Assembly (NCBI GenBank): GCA_000158135.1
Contig: DS999531.1
Coordinates: 576,775 to 640,774, forward strand
Direction of reading: 5' to 3'
Length of the DNA: 64,000 nt
Source of the DNA: Rhodobacteraceae bacterium KLH11
GTDB lineage: Bacteria > Pseudomonadota > Alphaproteobacteria > Rhodobacterales > Rhodobacteraceae
The notes beneath the pieces were generated by a model, which saw only the letters and a list, made by a program, of their open reading frames with translations, searched no databases and was not told where the DNA came from. The first letter of the stretch is position 1; every line of letters begins with the position of its first letter. The translations under genes and the position numbers were made by a program. This document shows positions 29,051 to 38,254 of this stretch, piece by piece.

Positions 29051-32000
29051 ATGTCTACACTTCGTCAGCCCCCGCGTATCCAGCTTGGGGATGCGCCGCT
29101 CGCAGGGTATGCAGGTTCGGAAACCGATCAGATCGCAATTCTGTGGCAGACCGAGGGTGATACCTCGGACGATACATTCACAGTCGAATATCGGGCTGTC
29201 GGCGAAACCGATTGGAACTCGGTCGACAGTTCCACGATCAATCACCTTTTTTCCGGCGTTGATGACGGTCGTGGAGAGCGGGTGACGCACGAGGTGGAAA
29301 TTAATGGCCTCTCGTATGACAGCAGCTACGAGTATCGCGTCACAATGGATCTGGGCGATGGTGCAACTCAAAGCTTCGATGCCACCTTCGACACCCGGCT
29401 GGAAGCTGGCGATATGTCAGAGTTCACGTTTGTTACATACGGGGATTCCACGAACTACCGCTCCATTGAGCCTTTCATTGAGGTGCAGAATCGAATCACT
29501 GAACTGGACCCCGCATTTACGCTGATGGTGGGCGACAACGAACAGAATGATGGCCGCTACTGGGAATATGACGCACGCTTCACAGAGTTCGTGCCGTTGG
29601 ACAGCTCCTCGGAAGTTCCCCGCCCGGAAAACGACACGACGCTGGACTGGATCGCGTCCAATATCGACTATCCAAACTATGGCAACCATGACATCCGCGC
29701 GCTTCGTGATCATGGTCAGAACACCTATTTCGATTCATATTCGGTTCCAATTCCTGTCGGAGGTGTGACCGCGCCAGCCAGCATTCCAGACGGCACGCTG
29801 CCTGAACTTCATTATTCCTTCGACTATGGAATGGTCCATTTTGTTCAGTTTGACTCTAACCAGCTGGACAGTCTGGAAGGGATGCAAGCAGCAATTGACT
29901 GGATGCGCGCCGATATCGCGGCGACCGATGCGCAGTGGGTCATAGTGAACGGCCATCACCCAATCGGCGGTGGCCCATCGAAATCGGAAGGCCCGGAAGA
30001 TCTGTATTGGAAACTTCTCGTCCCGGCTATGAACGAAATGGGCGTCGATCTTTTCCTGACGGGGCATTCTCATACCTATTCGGTCACTTCGCCATTGGTG
30101 GGCGTTTATGATGACCTGCCGGTATTTGTTGATGACAATGACAACATTTACGAATCGAGCGACGGCGTTGTTCAGGTCGTCAATGGATCGGGCGGAACGC
30201 CTCTGCGGTCCGGTTCGCACAGCGGATACAGCTATGTCGAAGCCGGCTTCTCGACAACATCTGATCCAAGTTCCGAATTTGGTGTGACCCAGATTCATGT
30301 TTCCGAGAACGCTCTGACGGTCGAATACGTTGCCTCCAGCGATGGATCGATCCTGCATTCGTTCCAGGTGGTCAACGACGGGTCGGGCCTTGGCGGCCAG
30401 CAGGATACAACCACGCGGATCTTCGAAGAAGGTGAACGTGGCTATACCGGTGTTCAGGACACGTTCATCGACTCGGACGACCCCGATGAAAACAATGGCG
30501 AAGCCGCCGAGGTTGAGATTGACGAATTCTCGGATGGTGGTGAATTCGCGTTGGTGCGCTTTGATGATCTCTTTGGTGAGACCGGTTCGCAATTGGCAAA
30601 TGATGCCAATATCGTCTCGGCACGGCTGGAGTTCACTTTCACCAATGGCGGGGATTCCTTTGGCATCCACAGAATGTTGACGGACTGGGATGAGGCATCA
30701 ACCTGGAACTCGCTGGTCGACGGTGTCGCAACCGATGGTGTCGAAGCCGCAATTGACCCGACCCTGGTAACGGGGACAACCGGCGATAGCTCCCGCTCGG
30801 GTACAGTTCTGTCCTATGACGTGACAGCAGATGTGCAGGACTGGCAGAACGGCAGTGCAAATTTCGGCTGGCTTGTTGCTCCGGGCGGCAGCGATGGTGT
30901 GGATTGGGCAAGCTCGGAAACCGGGAACGGCCCACGCCTGATTGTTGAACTGGAAAAAGACGTTGATACCAATGTCGCCGCGACCGCTGTTGACGACGTA
31001 GCCACAGTTATGGAAGATTCCAACGTCACAATCGACGTGCTAGCCAACGATATCGATCCTGATGATCATGTCTTGCTAATCGACAGCGTTTCCGAGGCGA
31101 CAAACGGCACGGTCCATATCTTTGGCGACAGCATCATCTATACACCCAACGCAGACTTCCATGGGCAGGACAGCTTTACCTACTCCATGACTGATGGCTT
31201 CGGTGAAACCAGTGAAGCCACTGTGTCTGTGACCGTCGAAGGCACCCCGGAACTTTCGTCGCTGCGCTTTCAGGAAGGTGTGAACGGGTATTCCGGCACT
31301 GTGGATACATCGCTGTTTGCTTCCTCTGCTGACGACGACAGCAGCGAAGATAGCGAGCTGGAAATTGACTCAAGCTCCGAGAAACATACGCTGATCCGTT
31401 TCGAGGATATCTTTGGAAACGAAGATGGTCAGATCGCGCCGGGATCTGATATTGTCTCAGCCCAGCTTGTATTCGACGTGACCAGCAGCGGCGATGAGAT
31501 CACCTTGCACGAGATGCTTGGAACGTGGGAGGAAACCGCATCCTGGAGCAGCCTGGTTGACGGCATCTCGGCAGATGGTGTCGAGGCGGCAGAAACACCT
31601 GTGACCACATCCGGGGGCAGTGTTGGTACAGGCACATTGGAACTTGATGTCACTGATAGCATTCTCAAGTGGCTCGATGATCCGTCATCCAACAACGGGT
31701 GGGCCATTCTTCCAACTGACAGTGACGGTGTTGATTTGATCAGTTCCGAGGGCAGCAATGTAGCCGCCCGCCCGGAATTGGTCGTAAACTTCGCCGTGCC
31801 GAACGCTGATCCAGTGGCTGTGGATGACGCGGCCGAGACACTACTAGGTGAAGCCGCGACGATTGACGTGCTGGGGAACGATACTGACGCCGATGGCGAT
31901 TTGCTTGCGGTGACGGAAGCCAATGCTGTAAATGGTTCGGTCACTCTGAACGTGGACGGGACGATAGGCTACACCCCGAATGAAGGATTTTCCGGAACAG

Positions 32001-32647
32001 ATACAATTGACTATGTTGTGTCGGATGGAAATGGCGGGTCTGATTCAGCTCAGGTCAGCGTCGATGTTGTCGACCCGTTCCTCGGGACCGTCGATATCGA
32101 CTTTGGAAAGCATGGGTATTTCGGTCGTACAGCCGCAGATATCAGTGTAACCGATGCGGATGGCGCAGTCCAAAGCGACTATCAGAAGCTGAATTGGTTC
32201 TCCAATAAGATCATTCTGGACGCAGCTGATCTCAAGATCACGTCCAGCGGTCCGGGCTATGACAGTGTCAGTGCGATCAAGGGCGGTCTCGGAGTTTCCT
32301 CGCGTGCCGACAAGTTCCTGTCCGGTGATCGACTGGACATCGACCGCAAAGAAAAGCTCAATATCAAACTGATGGACGACGACGAGGTTGCAACGCGCCT
32401 CGTGCTGGATTTCGCTGAACAAGAAGGCGATGTGCAGCTTGTCTTCTTCAACGATGGAGAGCGGGTGGCGAAGGATACCTATAGCTATGATAATGGTATG
32501 CTTGAGCTGACCGATCTTGCATTCGACAAAGTACGGATCTCGGGCACTGGCGAAGACGATGTGCGTATTACCGGCATTGAGTACGATCTTTACGATGAGA
32601 ACAGCCTCTTTGAAGCGAATGTTGTGGACAGCTTTGAGTTTGTCTAA
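29051..32647 (+). CDS. Multidomain secreted-type metallophosphoesterase
   Basis: 1198 residues from ATG 29051 (GGAGAG upstream; a TTG 66 bases earlier is unlikely). Residues ~15-120 form a purple-acid-phosphatase-like Fn3 domain. The calcineurin-like catalytic domain follows: GDS 131-133, GDN 161-163, GNHD 211-214, GHHP 301-304, GHSH 338-341. Then two copies of a DNRLRE/CBM-like module (about 455-640 and 735-905) alternate with two cadherin-like/VCBS modules (AVDD...IDVLANDID and IDVLGNDTD). No signal peptide and very acidic composition; the C-terminus ends DSFEFV, as in type I secreted proteins. Likely an extracellular phosphatase, perhaps for organic phosphate; inference. Confidence 0.85.
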   Translation: MSTLRQPPRIQLGDAPLAGYAGSETDQIAILWQTEGDTSDDTFTVEYRAVGETDWNSVDSSTINHLFSGVDDGRGERVTHEVEINGLSYDSSYEYRVTMDLGDGATQSFDATFDTRLEAGDMSEFTFVTYGDSTNYRSIEPFIEVQNRITELDPAFTLMVGDNEQNDGRYWEYDARFTEFVPLDSSSEVPRPENDTTLDWIASNIDYPNYGNHDIRALRDHGQNTYFDSYSVPIPVGGVTAPASIPDGTLPELHYSFDYGMVHFVQFDSNQLDSLEGMQAAIDWMRADIAATDAQWVIVNGHHPIGGGPSKSEGPEDLYWKLLVPAMNEMGVDLFLTGHSHTYSVTSPLVGVYDDLPVFVDDNDNIYESSDGVVQVVNGSGGTPLRSGSHSGYSYVEAGFSTTSDPSSEFGVTQIHVSENALTVEYVASSDGSILHSFQVVNDGSGLGGQQDTTTRIFEEGERGYTGVQDTFIDSDDPDENNGEAAEVEIDEFSDGGEFALVRFDDLFGETGSQLANDANIVSARLEFTFTNGGDSFGIHRMLTDWDEASTWNSLVDGVATDGVEAAIDPTLVTGTTGDSSRSGTVLSYDVTADVQDWQNGSANFGWLVAPGGSDGVDWASSETGNGPRLIVELEKDVDTNVAATAVDDVATVMEDSNVTIDVLANDIDPDDHVLLIDSVSEATNGTVHIFGDSIIYTPNADFHGQDSFTYSMTDGFGETSEATVSVTVEGTPELSSLRFQEGVNGYSGTVDTSLFASSADDDSSEDSELEIDSSSEKHTLIRFEDIFGNEDGQIAPGSDIVSAQLVFDVTSSGDEITLHEMLGTWEETASWSSLVDGISADGVEAAETPVTTSGGSVGTGTLELDVTDSILKWLDDPSSNNGWAILPTDSDGVDLISSEGSNVAARPELVVNFAVPNADPVAVDDAAETLLGEAATIDVLGNDTDADGDLLAVTEANAVNGSVTLNVDGTIGYTPNEGFSGTDTIDYVVSDGNGGSDSAQVSVDVVDPFLGTVDIDFGKHGYFGRTAADISVTDADGAVQSDYQKLNWFSNKIILDAADLKITSSGPGYDSVSAIKGGLGVSSRADKFLSGDRLDIDRKEKLNIKLMDDDEVATRLVLDFAEQEGDVQLVFFNDGERVAKDTYSYDNGMLELTDLAFDKVRISGTGEDDVRITGIEYDLYDENSLFEANVVDSFEFV

Positions 32648-32661
32648 CCACTGATCTTTGG

Positions 32662-32693
32662 AATCCGCACCGTTTCCCTTAACGGTGCGGATT
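32662..32693 (+). terminator. Rho-independent terminator after phosphoesterase
   Basis: A perfect 13-bp stem AATCCGCACCGTT/AACGGTGCGGATT (32662-32674 with 32681-32693), loop TCCCTT, followed by TTGATGTT. It lies 15 bases after the phosphoesterase stop. Confidence 0.85.
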
Positions 32694-32833
32694 TTGATGT
32701 TGCCAGAAACATCGTCTGTGATTGAGACTATAGTTATTGCTCACGTGTTTGCGCGTGATTCATAAAGGCGACACCTTTGCCCATCAGGCGGACATCTGTC
32801 TCAAAACCCCCGCCAACAGACAAACAAAGCCAG

Positions 32834-33838
32834 TCAGCGCGATGCGTATGCTGAAGGCGGCATTCCAGTACTTCGTCGAAACGCGCGGCTGAAGTTCTGG
32901 GAATTCTCATATCCCAAATCCGTTGCTATCTCTTGTACAGACAAAGAGCCTTCATTCAGAAGTTCAATCGCCCGCGCAGTTTTGGTTCGATTGGCCAGCG
33001 CACGAAAACTGACGCCCTCGGATTGAAGCCGCCGTTGCAGCGATCTGGGTCCGATGTTCAGCGAATGTGCGACTGCATCGAGGTCTATCCTGCCCGCAGC
33101 CATCTGCAATTGCAGCACGCGTGACACGATCTCCGGGAGGTCGGCCGGAGGCCCCAGCGCGCGTTCCCGTCTTATGTCTTCGAGGGTGGTTTTTCTTTTG
33201 CTATGACAGGGCGAAACAACCGCCAAAGCAGATCGTTCAAACCATATTTCCAGTCGGTCCTTGTTCCACAATACCGGGCAACCGAATGTGGCCTCTACGT
33301 CGTCATGTCTTTTTGAGCAAGGTAGGTCGCAATAGATCCGATGAGGTCGCCAAGCCTTGCCAAGGAAATGGGAGAATATGCTGAGAACCGCGCCAAGCGC
33401 AGAAAATGCGATGTCCGGGTAAGCAGCATGTCCTTTCAGCCCAAACTGATACGCGTACCCAACAAGATCGTCATGAATTCTGAAACTGGTTTTGTCATCT
33501 GTGGAGTGATACGGCATCACGCTTTGGGCTCGTATCAAGGCAGCTCCAAGCGTAGGCGCACCAAGAACGTATCCACCCCAGGCACCGTAGTCCGCAACGG
33601 TTAACGCTGGTGCCCAAATCAGGCCTATGTTGCTCTCACCCAACTCGCGGCCGACTTCCCCAATGAAAACTGCCAATGCGTGCTTAGGAATATAGCCGTC
33701 CCGCGTGTCGATGAATGTGTCGGGAAGCCCTGCTTTGCCAAGGGCTCGGGTCAACGCTTTTTCCCCGATCTGATCAAGGGTGAATTGCGGCATTGCCCCC
33801 AATGCCTTTGCCGAGATCATCGAAGGGAGAGACATCAA
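32834..33838 (-). CDS. AraC-family transcriptional regulator (OruR/ArgR-like)
   Basis: 334 residues. N-terminal ligand-sensing domain of the Arabinose_bd type (GEVGRELGESNIGLIWAPALTVADYGAWGGYVLGAPTLGAALI, about 60-110), then C-terminal double helix-turn-helix of AraC (HSLNIGPRSLQRRLQSEGVSFRAL and LSVQEIATDLGYENSQNFSRAFRRSTGMPPSAY, about 250-334). It is transcribed divergently from the DUF1254 genes, with ~100 bases between start codons, so it probably regulates them. Effector unknown. Confidence 0.92.
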   Translation of the reverse strand: MMSLPSMISAKALGAMPQFTLDQIGEKALTRALGKAGLPDTFIDTRDGYIPKHALAVFIGEVGRELGESNIGLIWAPALTVADYGAWGGYVLGAPTLGAALIRAQSVMPYHSTDDKTSFRIHDDLVGYAYQFGLKGHAAYPDIAFSALGAVLSIFSHFLGKAWRPHRIYCDLPCSKRHDDVEATFGCPVLWNKDRLEIWFERSALAVVSPCHSKRKTTLEDIRRERALGPPADLPEIVSRVLQLQMAAGRIDLDAVAHSLNIGPRSLQRRLQSEGVSFRALANRTKTARAIELLNEGSLSVQEIATDLGYENSQNFSRAFRRSTGMPPSAYASR

Positions 33839-33940
33839 TAATTCTCCAACGTTCGTTGTGTCGCAAAATGATACGCCGAATTGTTTGATTCTGGCTACAC
33901 TTCAGCAGAAGCTATCCATCTGTTTGTCAAGGAAATTGCC

Positions 33941-35428
33941 ATGAAACCTGTTTTCTCTTCCTTTGCCCTGCTTGCAGCCATGGCGGTATTTGGTCCCGCC
34001 GCCAATGCCCAAACATTCAACGATACAGGCGACATCCTTGCCCGGTCTGCCGAGATCAAGGACATCGAATATCAAATGATGGTTCAGCGCGCGACACAGG
34101 CTGCGATCTGGGGCATGCCCGCCGCGGGCATGATCGACTTTCTCAAGGGTATTCGGCGGGACTTTGATGGTGACTACAACGATGTGATCTACCTCAATAA
34201 ACCATTTGATTCTAAACACGGATTCCTTACAGCCAACGATGTGACCGCCTACGCGTGGTCTTCAATGACTTCGGAACCTGGCCCTCTTGTAATCGAGGTT
34301 CCTGCAGCAACGGACACGGTCAGCTATTTTGGATCGATCGTGAATGCCTGGGATACCCCGATCGTTGATGTCGGCCCGGACGGCTTCGACAAAGGCGAAG
34401 GTGGCAAATACCTGATGCTTCCGCCCGGCTACGACGACCAGAGTTTGGAAGAGCTTTCTGCCGCCGGATACATGCCCTTTGAAACGGACACCTACGAATA
34501 CGGATTTTCGTTCCGGCCTCGTCTGTACAATGGCGCAACGGATCTCGACGCCGCCGATTATGCCCAGACAATCAAGATCTATTACCTATCCGAGGCGGAC
34601 AATCCCCCGCCCAACACGTATCACGAGGCGTCAGAGGTGCCATACGACTCGCTTCCCTACTACAATCACACCTATTTTCAGGACCTGAACGATTATGTTC
34701 AGAACAACCCGATACGTCCCCAAGACAAGATCATGGTGAATTTCCTGAAAGATCTCGGGATCGAAAAGGGTAAACCGTTTGAACCGAATGAACGGCAGGT
34801 TCAGGCCATGAACGAAGGTCTTGTTCTGGCCTATGCTGCCATGCAGCGGTACTTTGTCGAGCCGGGGCTGGCGACCGTGCCGCTTTGGGTCGATGAGAAC
34901 GGAGAGCTGAAAAACCAGTGGTTGGTCTGGGATTTTGCCGAAGGTCAGCCGGAAGCCGGGTTTCCCTATGAAACCGACACCGAAGTGCTGGTGGATGACC
35001 GTGCGGGCGGCAGCTATTTCTGGATCACCTACCTGCCCAAAAACCTTGGCGGCGGAACCTTTTACCTGACCGGTCTGCGCGACAGCGCCGGTGAGATGTA
35101 TGACCACAATGCCACCTACAAGCTGAACGTACCCGCCGACACGCCCGCGCGGGATTTCTGGTCAGTTATCGTCTATTCGATGGAGACCAAAAGCTTCATC
35201 CGCAACGTTGATCCGGTTGGCCTCTCGTCACGTGACGCGGACACAATGCAGGTGAACGACGATGGTTCATACGACATCTATTTTGGCCCGGAAGCGCCGG
35301 AAAGAAAGGAAAGCAACTGGATTCCGACGACGGAACCGTACTTCCTTCTCTTCCGTCTTTATGGCCCGGAAGAAGGCTGGCTGCAAAGCGGCTGGATTCT
35401 TCCGGACATGGAAAAGATTTCTGACTGA
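33941..35428 (+). CDS. Exported DUF1254/DUF1214 protein, copy 1
   Basis: 495 residues from ATG 33941 (AAGGAA upstream). A Sec signal peptide ends near AANAQ (residue 23). The mature part has the DUF1254 domain (about 50-180: AIWGMPAAGMIDFLKG and NKPFDSKHGFLTANDVTAYAWSSM) and the C-terminal DUF1214 domain (ending WIPTTEPYFLLFRLYGPEEGWL). These proteins are soluble periplasmic beta-rich proteins of unknown function, found in many marine bacteria; some are annotated as secreted proteins or linked to phosphoesterases. Paralogue follows 22 bases downstream. Confidence 0.9.
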   Translation: MKPVFSSFALLAAMAVFGPAANAQTFNDTGDILARSAEIKDIEYQMMVQRATQAAIWGMPAAGMIDFLKGIRRDFDGDYNDVIYLNKPFDSKHGFLTANDVTAYAWSSMTSEPGPLVIEVPAATDTVSYFGSIVNAWDTPIVDVGPDGFDKGEGGKYLMLPPGYDDQSLEELSAAGYMPFETDTYEYGFSFRPRLYNGATDLDAADYAQTIKIYYLSEADNPPPNTYHEASEVPYDSLPYYNHTYFQDLNDYVQNNPIRPQDKIMVNFLKDLGIEKGKPFEPNERQVQAMNEGLVLAYAAMQRYFVEPGLATVPLWVDENGELKNQWLVWDFAEGQPEAGFPYETDTEVLVDDRAGGSYFWITYLPKNLGGGTFYLTGLRDSAGEMYDHNATYKLNVPADTPARDFWSVIVYSMETKSFIRNVDPVGLSSRDADTMQVNDDGSYDIYFGPEAPERKESNWIPTTEPYFLLFRLYGPEEGWLQSGWILPDMEKISD

Positions 35429-35450
35429 TCTTCATATTGAGGAAAAAGAC

Positions 35451-36953
35451 ATGAAAACCAATTTGCCTCTCGCTGCCGCCGCATTTTGCGCAATGACATC
35501 GGCCAGCTTTGCCCAATCACCGAAATACTCCGCTGATGTTCCCGACAGCGTCACAACGCCGGATGAGGTTGAGACCTATTCGCTCGGCACGCTCGAATTC
35601 TTCGACGGCATGCCCAGCGATGACACGGTGCAGAAACTCTATGACAATCTCGACCTGATCCGGGCGACGACAGCCTTTCTGGACGGGATTCCGGTTGCCG
35701 CAATTCAGGGCTTTGTGAACGGATTTCGCAGCACAGGGCTTGAGGTCAATCAGGTCACCATGACGGAAACACTGATGGACGCCCGGTCTATCTGGTTAAC
35801 GGCAAACACGACGACAATCTACGTGACCAGCATCGTTGATTCCTCAAATGGCCCGGTGGTTATCGAGGTTCCGCCGGGCATTCTCGCCCTGATGGATGAC
35901 GCGGAATTCACTTACGTCGCTGACTTCGGCCCACTGGGTCCGGACAAAGGGAAAGGCGGCAAATACCTGTTGCTGCCACCCAAATACGAAGGTGAAATTC
36001 CGGACGGTTACCACGTTCTTCGTTCAAAAACCTACTACCATTGGTTTCTCGGGCGTATGTCCCCGGACGAGAACGGCGACACAACCGACGCCGTCAAAAC
36101 AGTCAAAGAATACATGAACATCTATCCGCTTTCTCAGGCTGACAACCCTCCGGACGAGGTGTTCATGAACCTCAGCGGCGTCCGTCACAACACGGTTCAC
36201 GCCAACAACATCGAGTTCTTCTATGAAGTCAACGAAGCGGTGCAGCGCGAACCCGAGGACGCATTCAATCCTGAACTTCTGGGGAAATTCGCGGCCGTTG
36301 GGATCAAGAAAGGTGAACCCTTTGAGCCAGACGAGCGAATGACGCGCATCCTGACCGAAGCGGCGGCCATTGCCAACGGAACCGCGCGTGCCATCACCTA
36401 TGCTGGCAGAGATCCGAACGTCTATTTTTACGACGACCGCCAGTGGAATTCACCGTTTCAGCGTCAGAGCTATCAGTTCCTGGAAAACGGCGCACGTGTG
36501 CTGGATGATAGAACCTATTTTCACTACATGGCCACGGGCATTACGCCTGCCATGACATCACCGCCGGTTGGCAGTGGTTCGGTCTACGCGATGACGGCCC
36601 GCGATATCGACGGGAACTACCTTGATGGTTCAAAAACCTATCGCGTTGATCTGCCGGGTCCGGTTCCCGCCAAGAACTTCTGGTCGTTCATGATGTACAG
36701 CGGCCAAACGCGTTCAATGCTGGAAACCGACATGAAATCCGCCGGAATTGATTCCAAGAAGCAGGGGATCAAGGCCAACGAAGATGGAGGGTACAGTGTG
36801 TTTGTAGGCCCCAAGGCACCGGAAGGTTGGGAAAACAACTGGGTTCAAACGATCCCCGGAAAGAGCTTCAACATGATGTTCCGCCTATACGGCCCTCTTG
36901 AGCCCTGGTTCGACAAAAGCTGGCGCCCAGGGGATTTTGTTTTGGTGGAATAG
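35451..36953 (+). CDS. Exported DUF1254/DUF1214 protein, copy 2
   Basis: 500 residues from ATG 35451 (GAGGAAAA upstream). Signal peptide ends near ASFAQ (residue 22). DUF1254 (about 60-190, with ARSIWLTANTTTIYVTSIVD and DFGPLGPDKGKGGKYLLLPP) and DUF1214 (ending KSFNMMFRLYGPLEPWFDKSW) are recognised. Identity to copy 1 is moderate only, so this is an old duplication rather than a recent one. Same operon as copy 1; the pair may form a complex or act in sequence. Function unknown; regulation by the divergent AraC protein is inferred. Confidence 0.9.
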   Translation: MKTNLPLAAAAFCAMTSASFAQSPKYSADVPDSVTTPDEVETYSLGTLEFFDGMPSDDTVQKLYDNLDLIRATTAFLDGIPVAAIQGFVNGFRSTGLEVNQVTMTETLMDARSIWLTANTTTIYVTSIVDSSNGPVVIEVPPGILALMDDAEFTYVADFGPLGPDKGKGGKYLLLPPKYEGEIPDGYHVLRSKTYYHWFLGRMSPDENGDTTDAVKTVKEYMNIYPLSQADNPPDEVFMNLSGVRHNTVHANNIEFFYEVNEAVQREPEDAFNPELLGKFAAVGIKKGEPFEPDERMTRILTEAAAIANGTARAITYAGRDPNVYFYDDRQWNSPFQRQSYQFLENGARVLDDRTYFHYMATGITPAMTSPPVGSGSVYAMTARDIDGNYLDGSKTYRVDLPGPVPAKNFWSFMMYSGQTRSMLETDMKSAGIDSKKQGIKANEDGGYSVFVGPKAPEGWENNWVQTIPGKSFNMMFRLYGPLEPWFDKSWRPGDFVLVE

Positions 36954-36974
36954 CTCCATGGCAGAGTAGTGGTA

Positions 36975-37018
36975 GGCTAAAGCGGTTTGCGTTTGATCTG
37001 AATCGAACTGGGATTCAC
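36975..37018 (+). repeat. Left end of IS630 relic
   Basis: Sequence with TAAAGCGG, CTGAATCG and GGGATTC, aligning in the same order and nearly the same spacing with the reverse complement of 28085-28128. This is taken as the terminal inverted repeat of an IS630 relative. The match is partial (about 60-65 percent by eye). Confidence 0.45.
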
Positions 37019-37060
37019 ACGGGGGCGATTATCTGATTCACTTCTGTTGGGAGGTGGATC

Positions 37061-37670
37061 GTGGGCAAACCCTACTCTTTGGACCTTCGGGAACGGATTT
37101 GTGCTTATGTTGCCAAGGGGAACTCGGCCCGATCGGCTGGGCGGCTTTTCGGGGTAAGCGCCGCGACGGCAGTTCGGTTTGCCGCAGAGCACCGAGACCA
37201 TGGGTCTGCGCTTGCCAAGCCGCAGGGTCGCCCGGCTGGTCAGTTCGGCAAGCTCGCACCGCATCGGGAATTTCTGCTGGAGATCGTGCAAGCTGAACCG
37301 GGCATCACACTCAAGGAACTGGCCGCTGCGCTGGCGGAGACACATGACGTAGAGGTGCAGCTCTCCTCGCTGCACCGCGCCCTCGAACGCGCCGGGCTGT
37401 CATATAAAAAAGGACTGATCGCAGCGGACCGTGATCGGCCTTCGCTGCGTGAAGCCCGTCACGATTGGATCGTGCGTCGTCAGCCCCGGATGCGTCAGGA
37501 ACCGCACAGGCTGGCCTTCATTCCCTCTCATCGCTGCAAGCAGCGACTGCCGGGCAGCGGACGAGACGGCCGTCAAAACAAACCTCACGCGGCTCCCCGG
37601 ACGTGCCCCTGTCGGAGAACGGCTCTACGACACCGCACCCTTCGGCAAAGCTCGGAGGAAGGTATGAGCG
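37061..37670 (+). pseudogene. IS630-family transposase, 5' half
   Basis: GTG 37061 starts the N-terminal helix-turn-helix (PYSLDLRERICAYVAKGNSARSAGRLFGVSAATAVRF) and winged helix (GITLKELAAALAE, SLHRALERAGLSYKKGL). After HRLAFI a 37-base insert (37523-37559), which contains the perfect hairpin TCGCTGC-AA-GCAGCGA, shifts the frame; in the next frame DETAVKTNLTRLPGRAPVGERLYDTAPFGK gives the first catalytic Asp block. The gene then stops near 37665 and the remainder of the DDE core is absent. Likely a second, independently truncated copy of the element at 27.9 kb. Confidence 0.75.
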
Positions 37671-37804
37671 TTAGCTCTTTTCCCAATCGCGCCAAGCATG
37701 CGCGCCAAAACCCGAAACGGCCCGGGCAATCAGCCCAAGCGCATGGGTTTGAGTATCGAAAAGGAATTAACCGCCGCTCTTGTCACCGTGACGGTGGTGT
37801 TGCG

Positions 37805-38206
37805 TCAGGCCGCCGGATCGGAATTGCCCAACAGTTGCACGCCATTGATCTTCCAACGGCCTTCTTGCTGGATCATCTGGTAATCCAACAAATGCACGCG
37901 GCCCTCACCATCGGTGATCATGACCTTCTGCCACAGGTTTCCGGCAACGTCGCGCAGCTCCAGAAACCGCACCTCCGCAGGACGCCAGACCATCGGATAG
38001 CCATTGCGCACCATCGCCCCGAAATTGTCCGGATCGCCAAACAGGCGCTGAATATTCGGGCTGGCAAAGGTAAACGCAGTAGCAAAATCATCCGCCCTGA
38101 ACGCCTGTATCTGCGCCGAGATATTGGCTTCGATCTCAGCATTCTGAGCGCAAGCTCCGGATGCCAGTCCCGCACTTAAGGTTACAGCAAGCAACAAGCG
38201 ATGCAT
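37805..38206 (-). CDS. Exported DUF4864 protein
   Basis: 133 residues. Signal peptide (residues 1-20, RLLLAVTLSAGLASGACA). The mature domain (QIQAFRADDFATAFTFASPNIQRLFGDPDNFGAMVRNGYPMVWRP, then LLDYQMIQQEGRWKINGVQLL) is the SnoaL/NTF2-like DUF4864 fold common in Rhodobacterales. Function unknown; periplasmic location is inferred. Its strand and core-like GC suggest that the accessory patch ends at about 37.7 kb. Confidence 0.85.
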   Translation of the reverse strand: MHRLLLAVTLSAGLASGACAQNAEIEANISAQIQAFRADDFATAFTFASPNIQRLFGDPDNFGAMVRNGYPMVWRPAEVRFLELRDVAGNLWQKVMITDGEGRVHLLDYQMIQQEGRWKINGVQLLGNSDPAA

Positions 38207-38254
38207 GGGGCCACCTCCTGAACCAAGAGTAGCCCCACACGGGATCAGGTCAAA

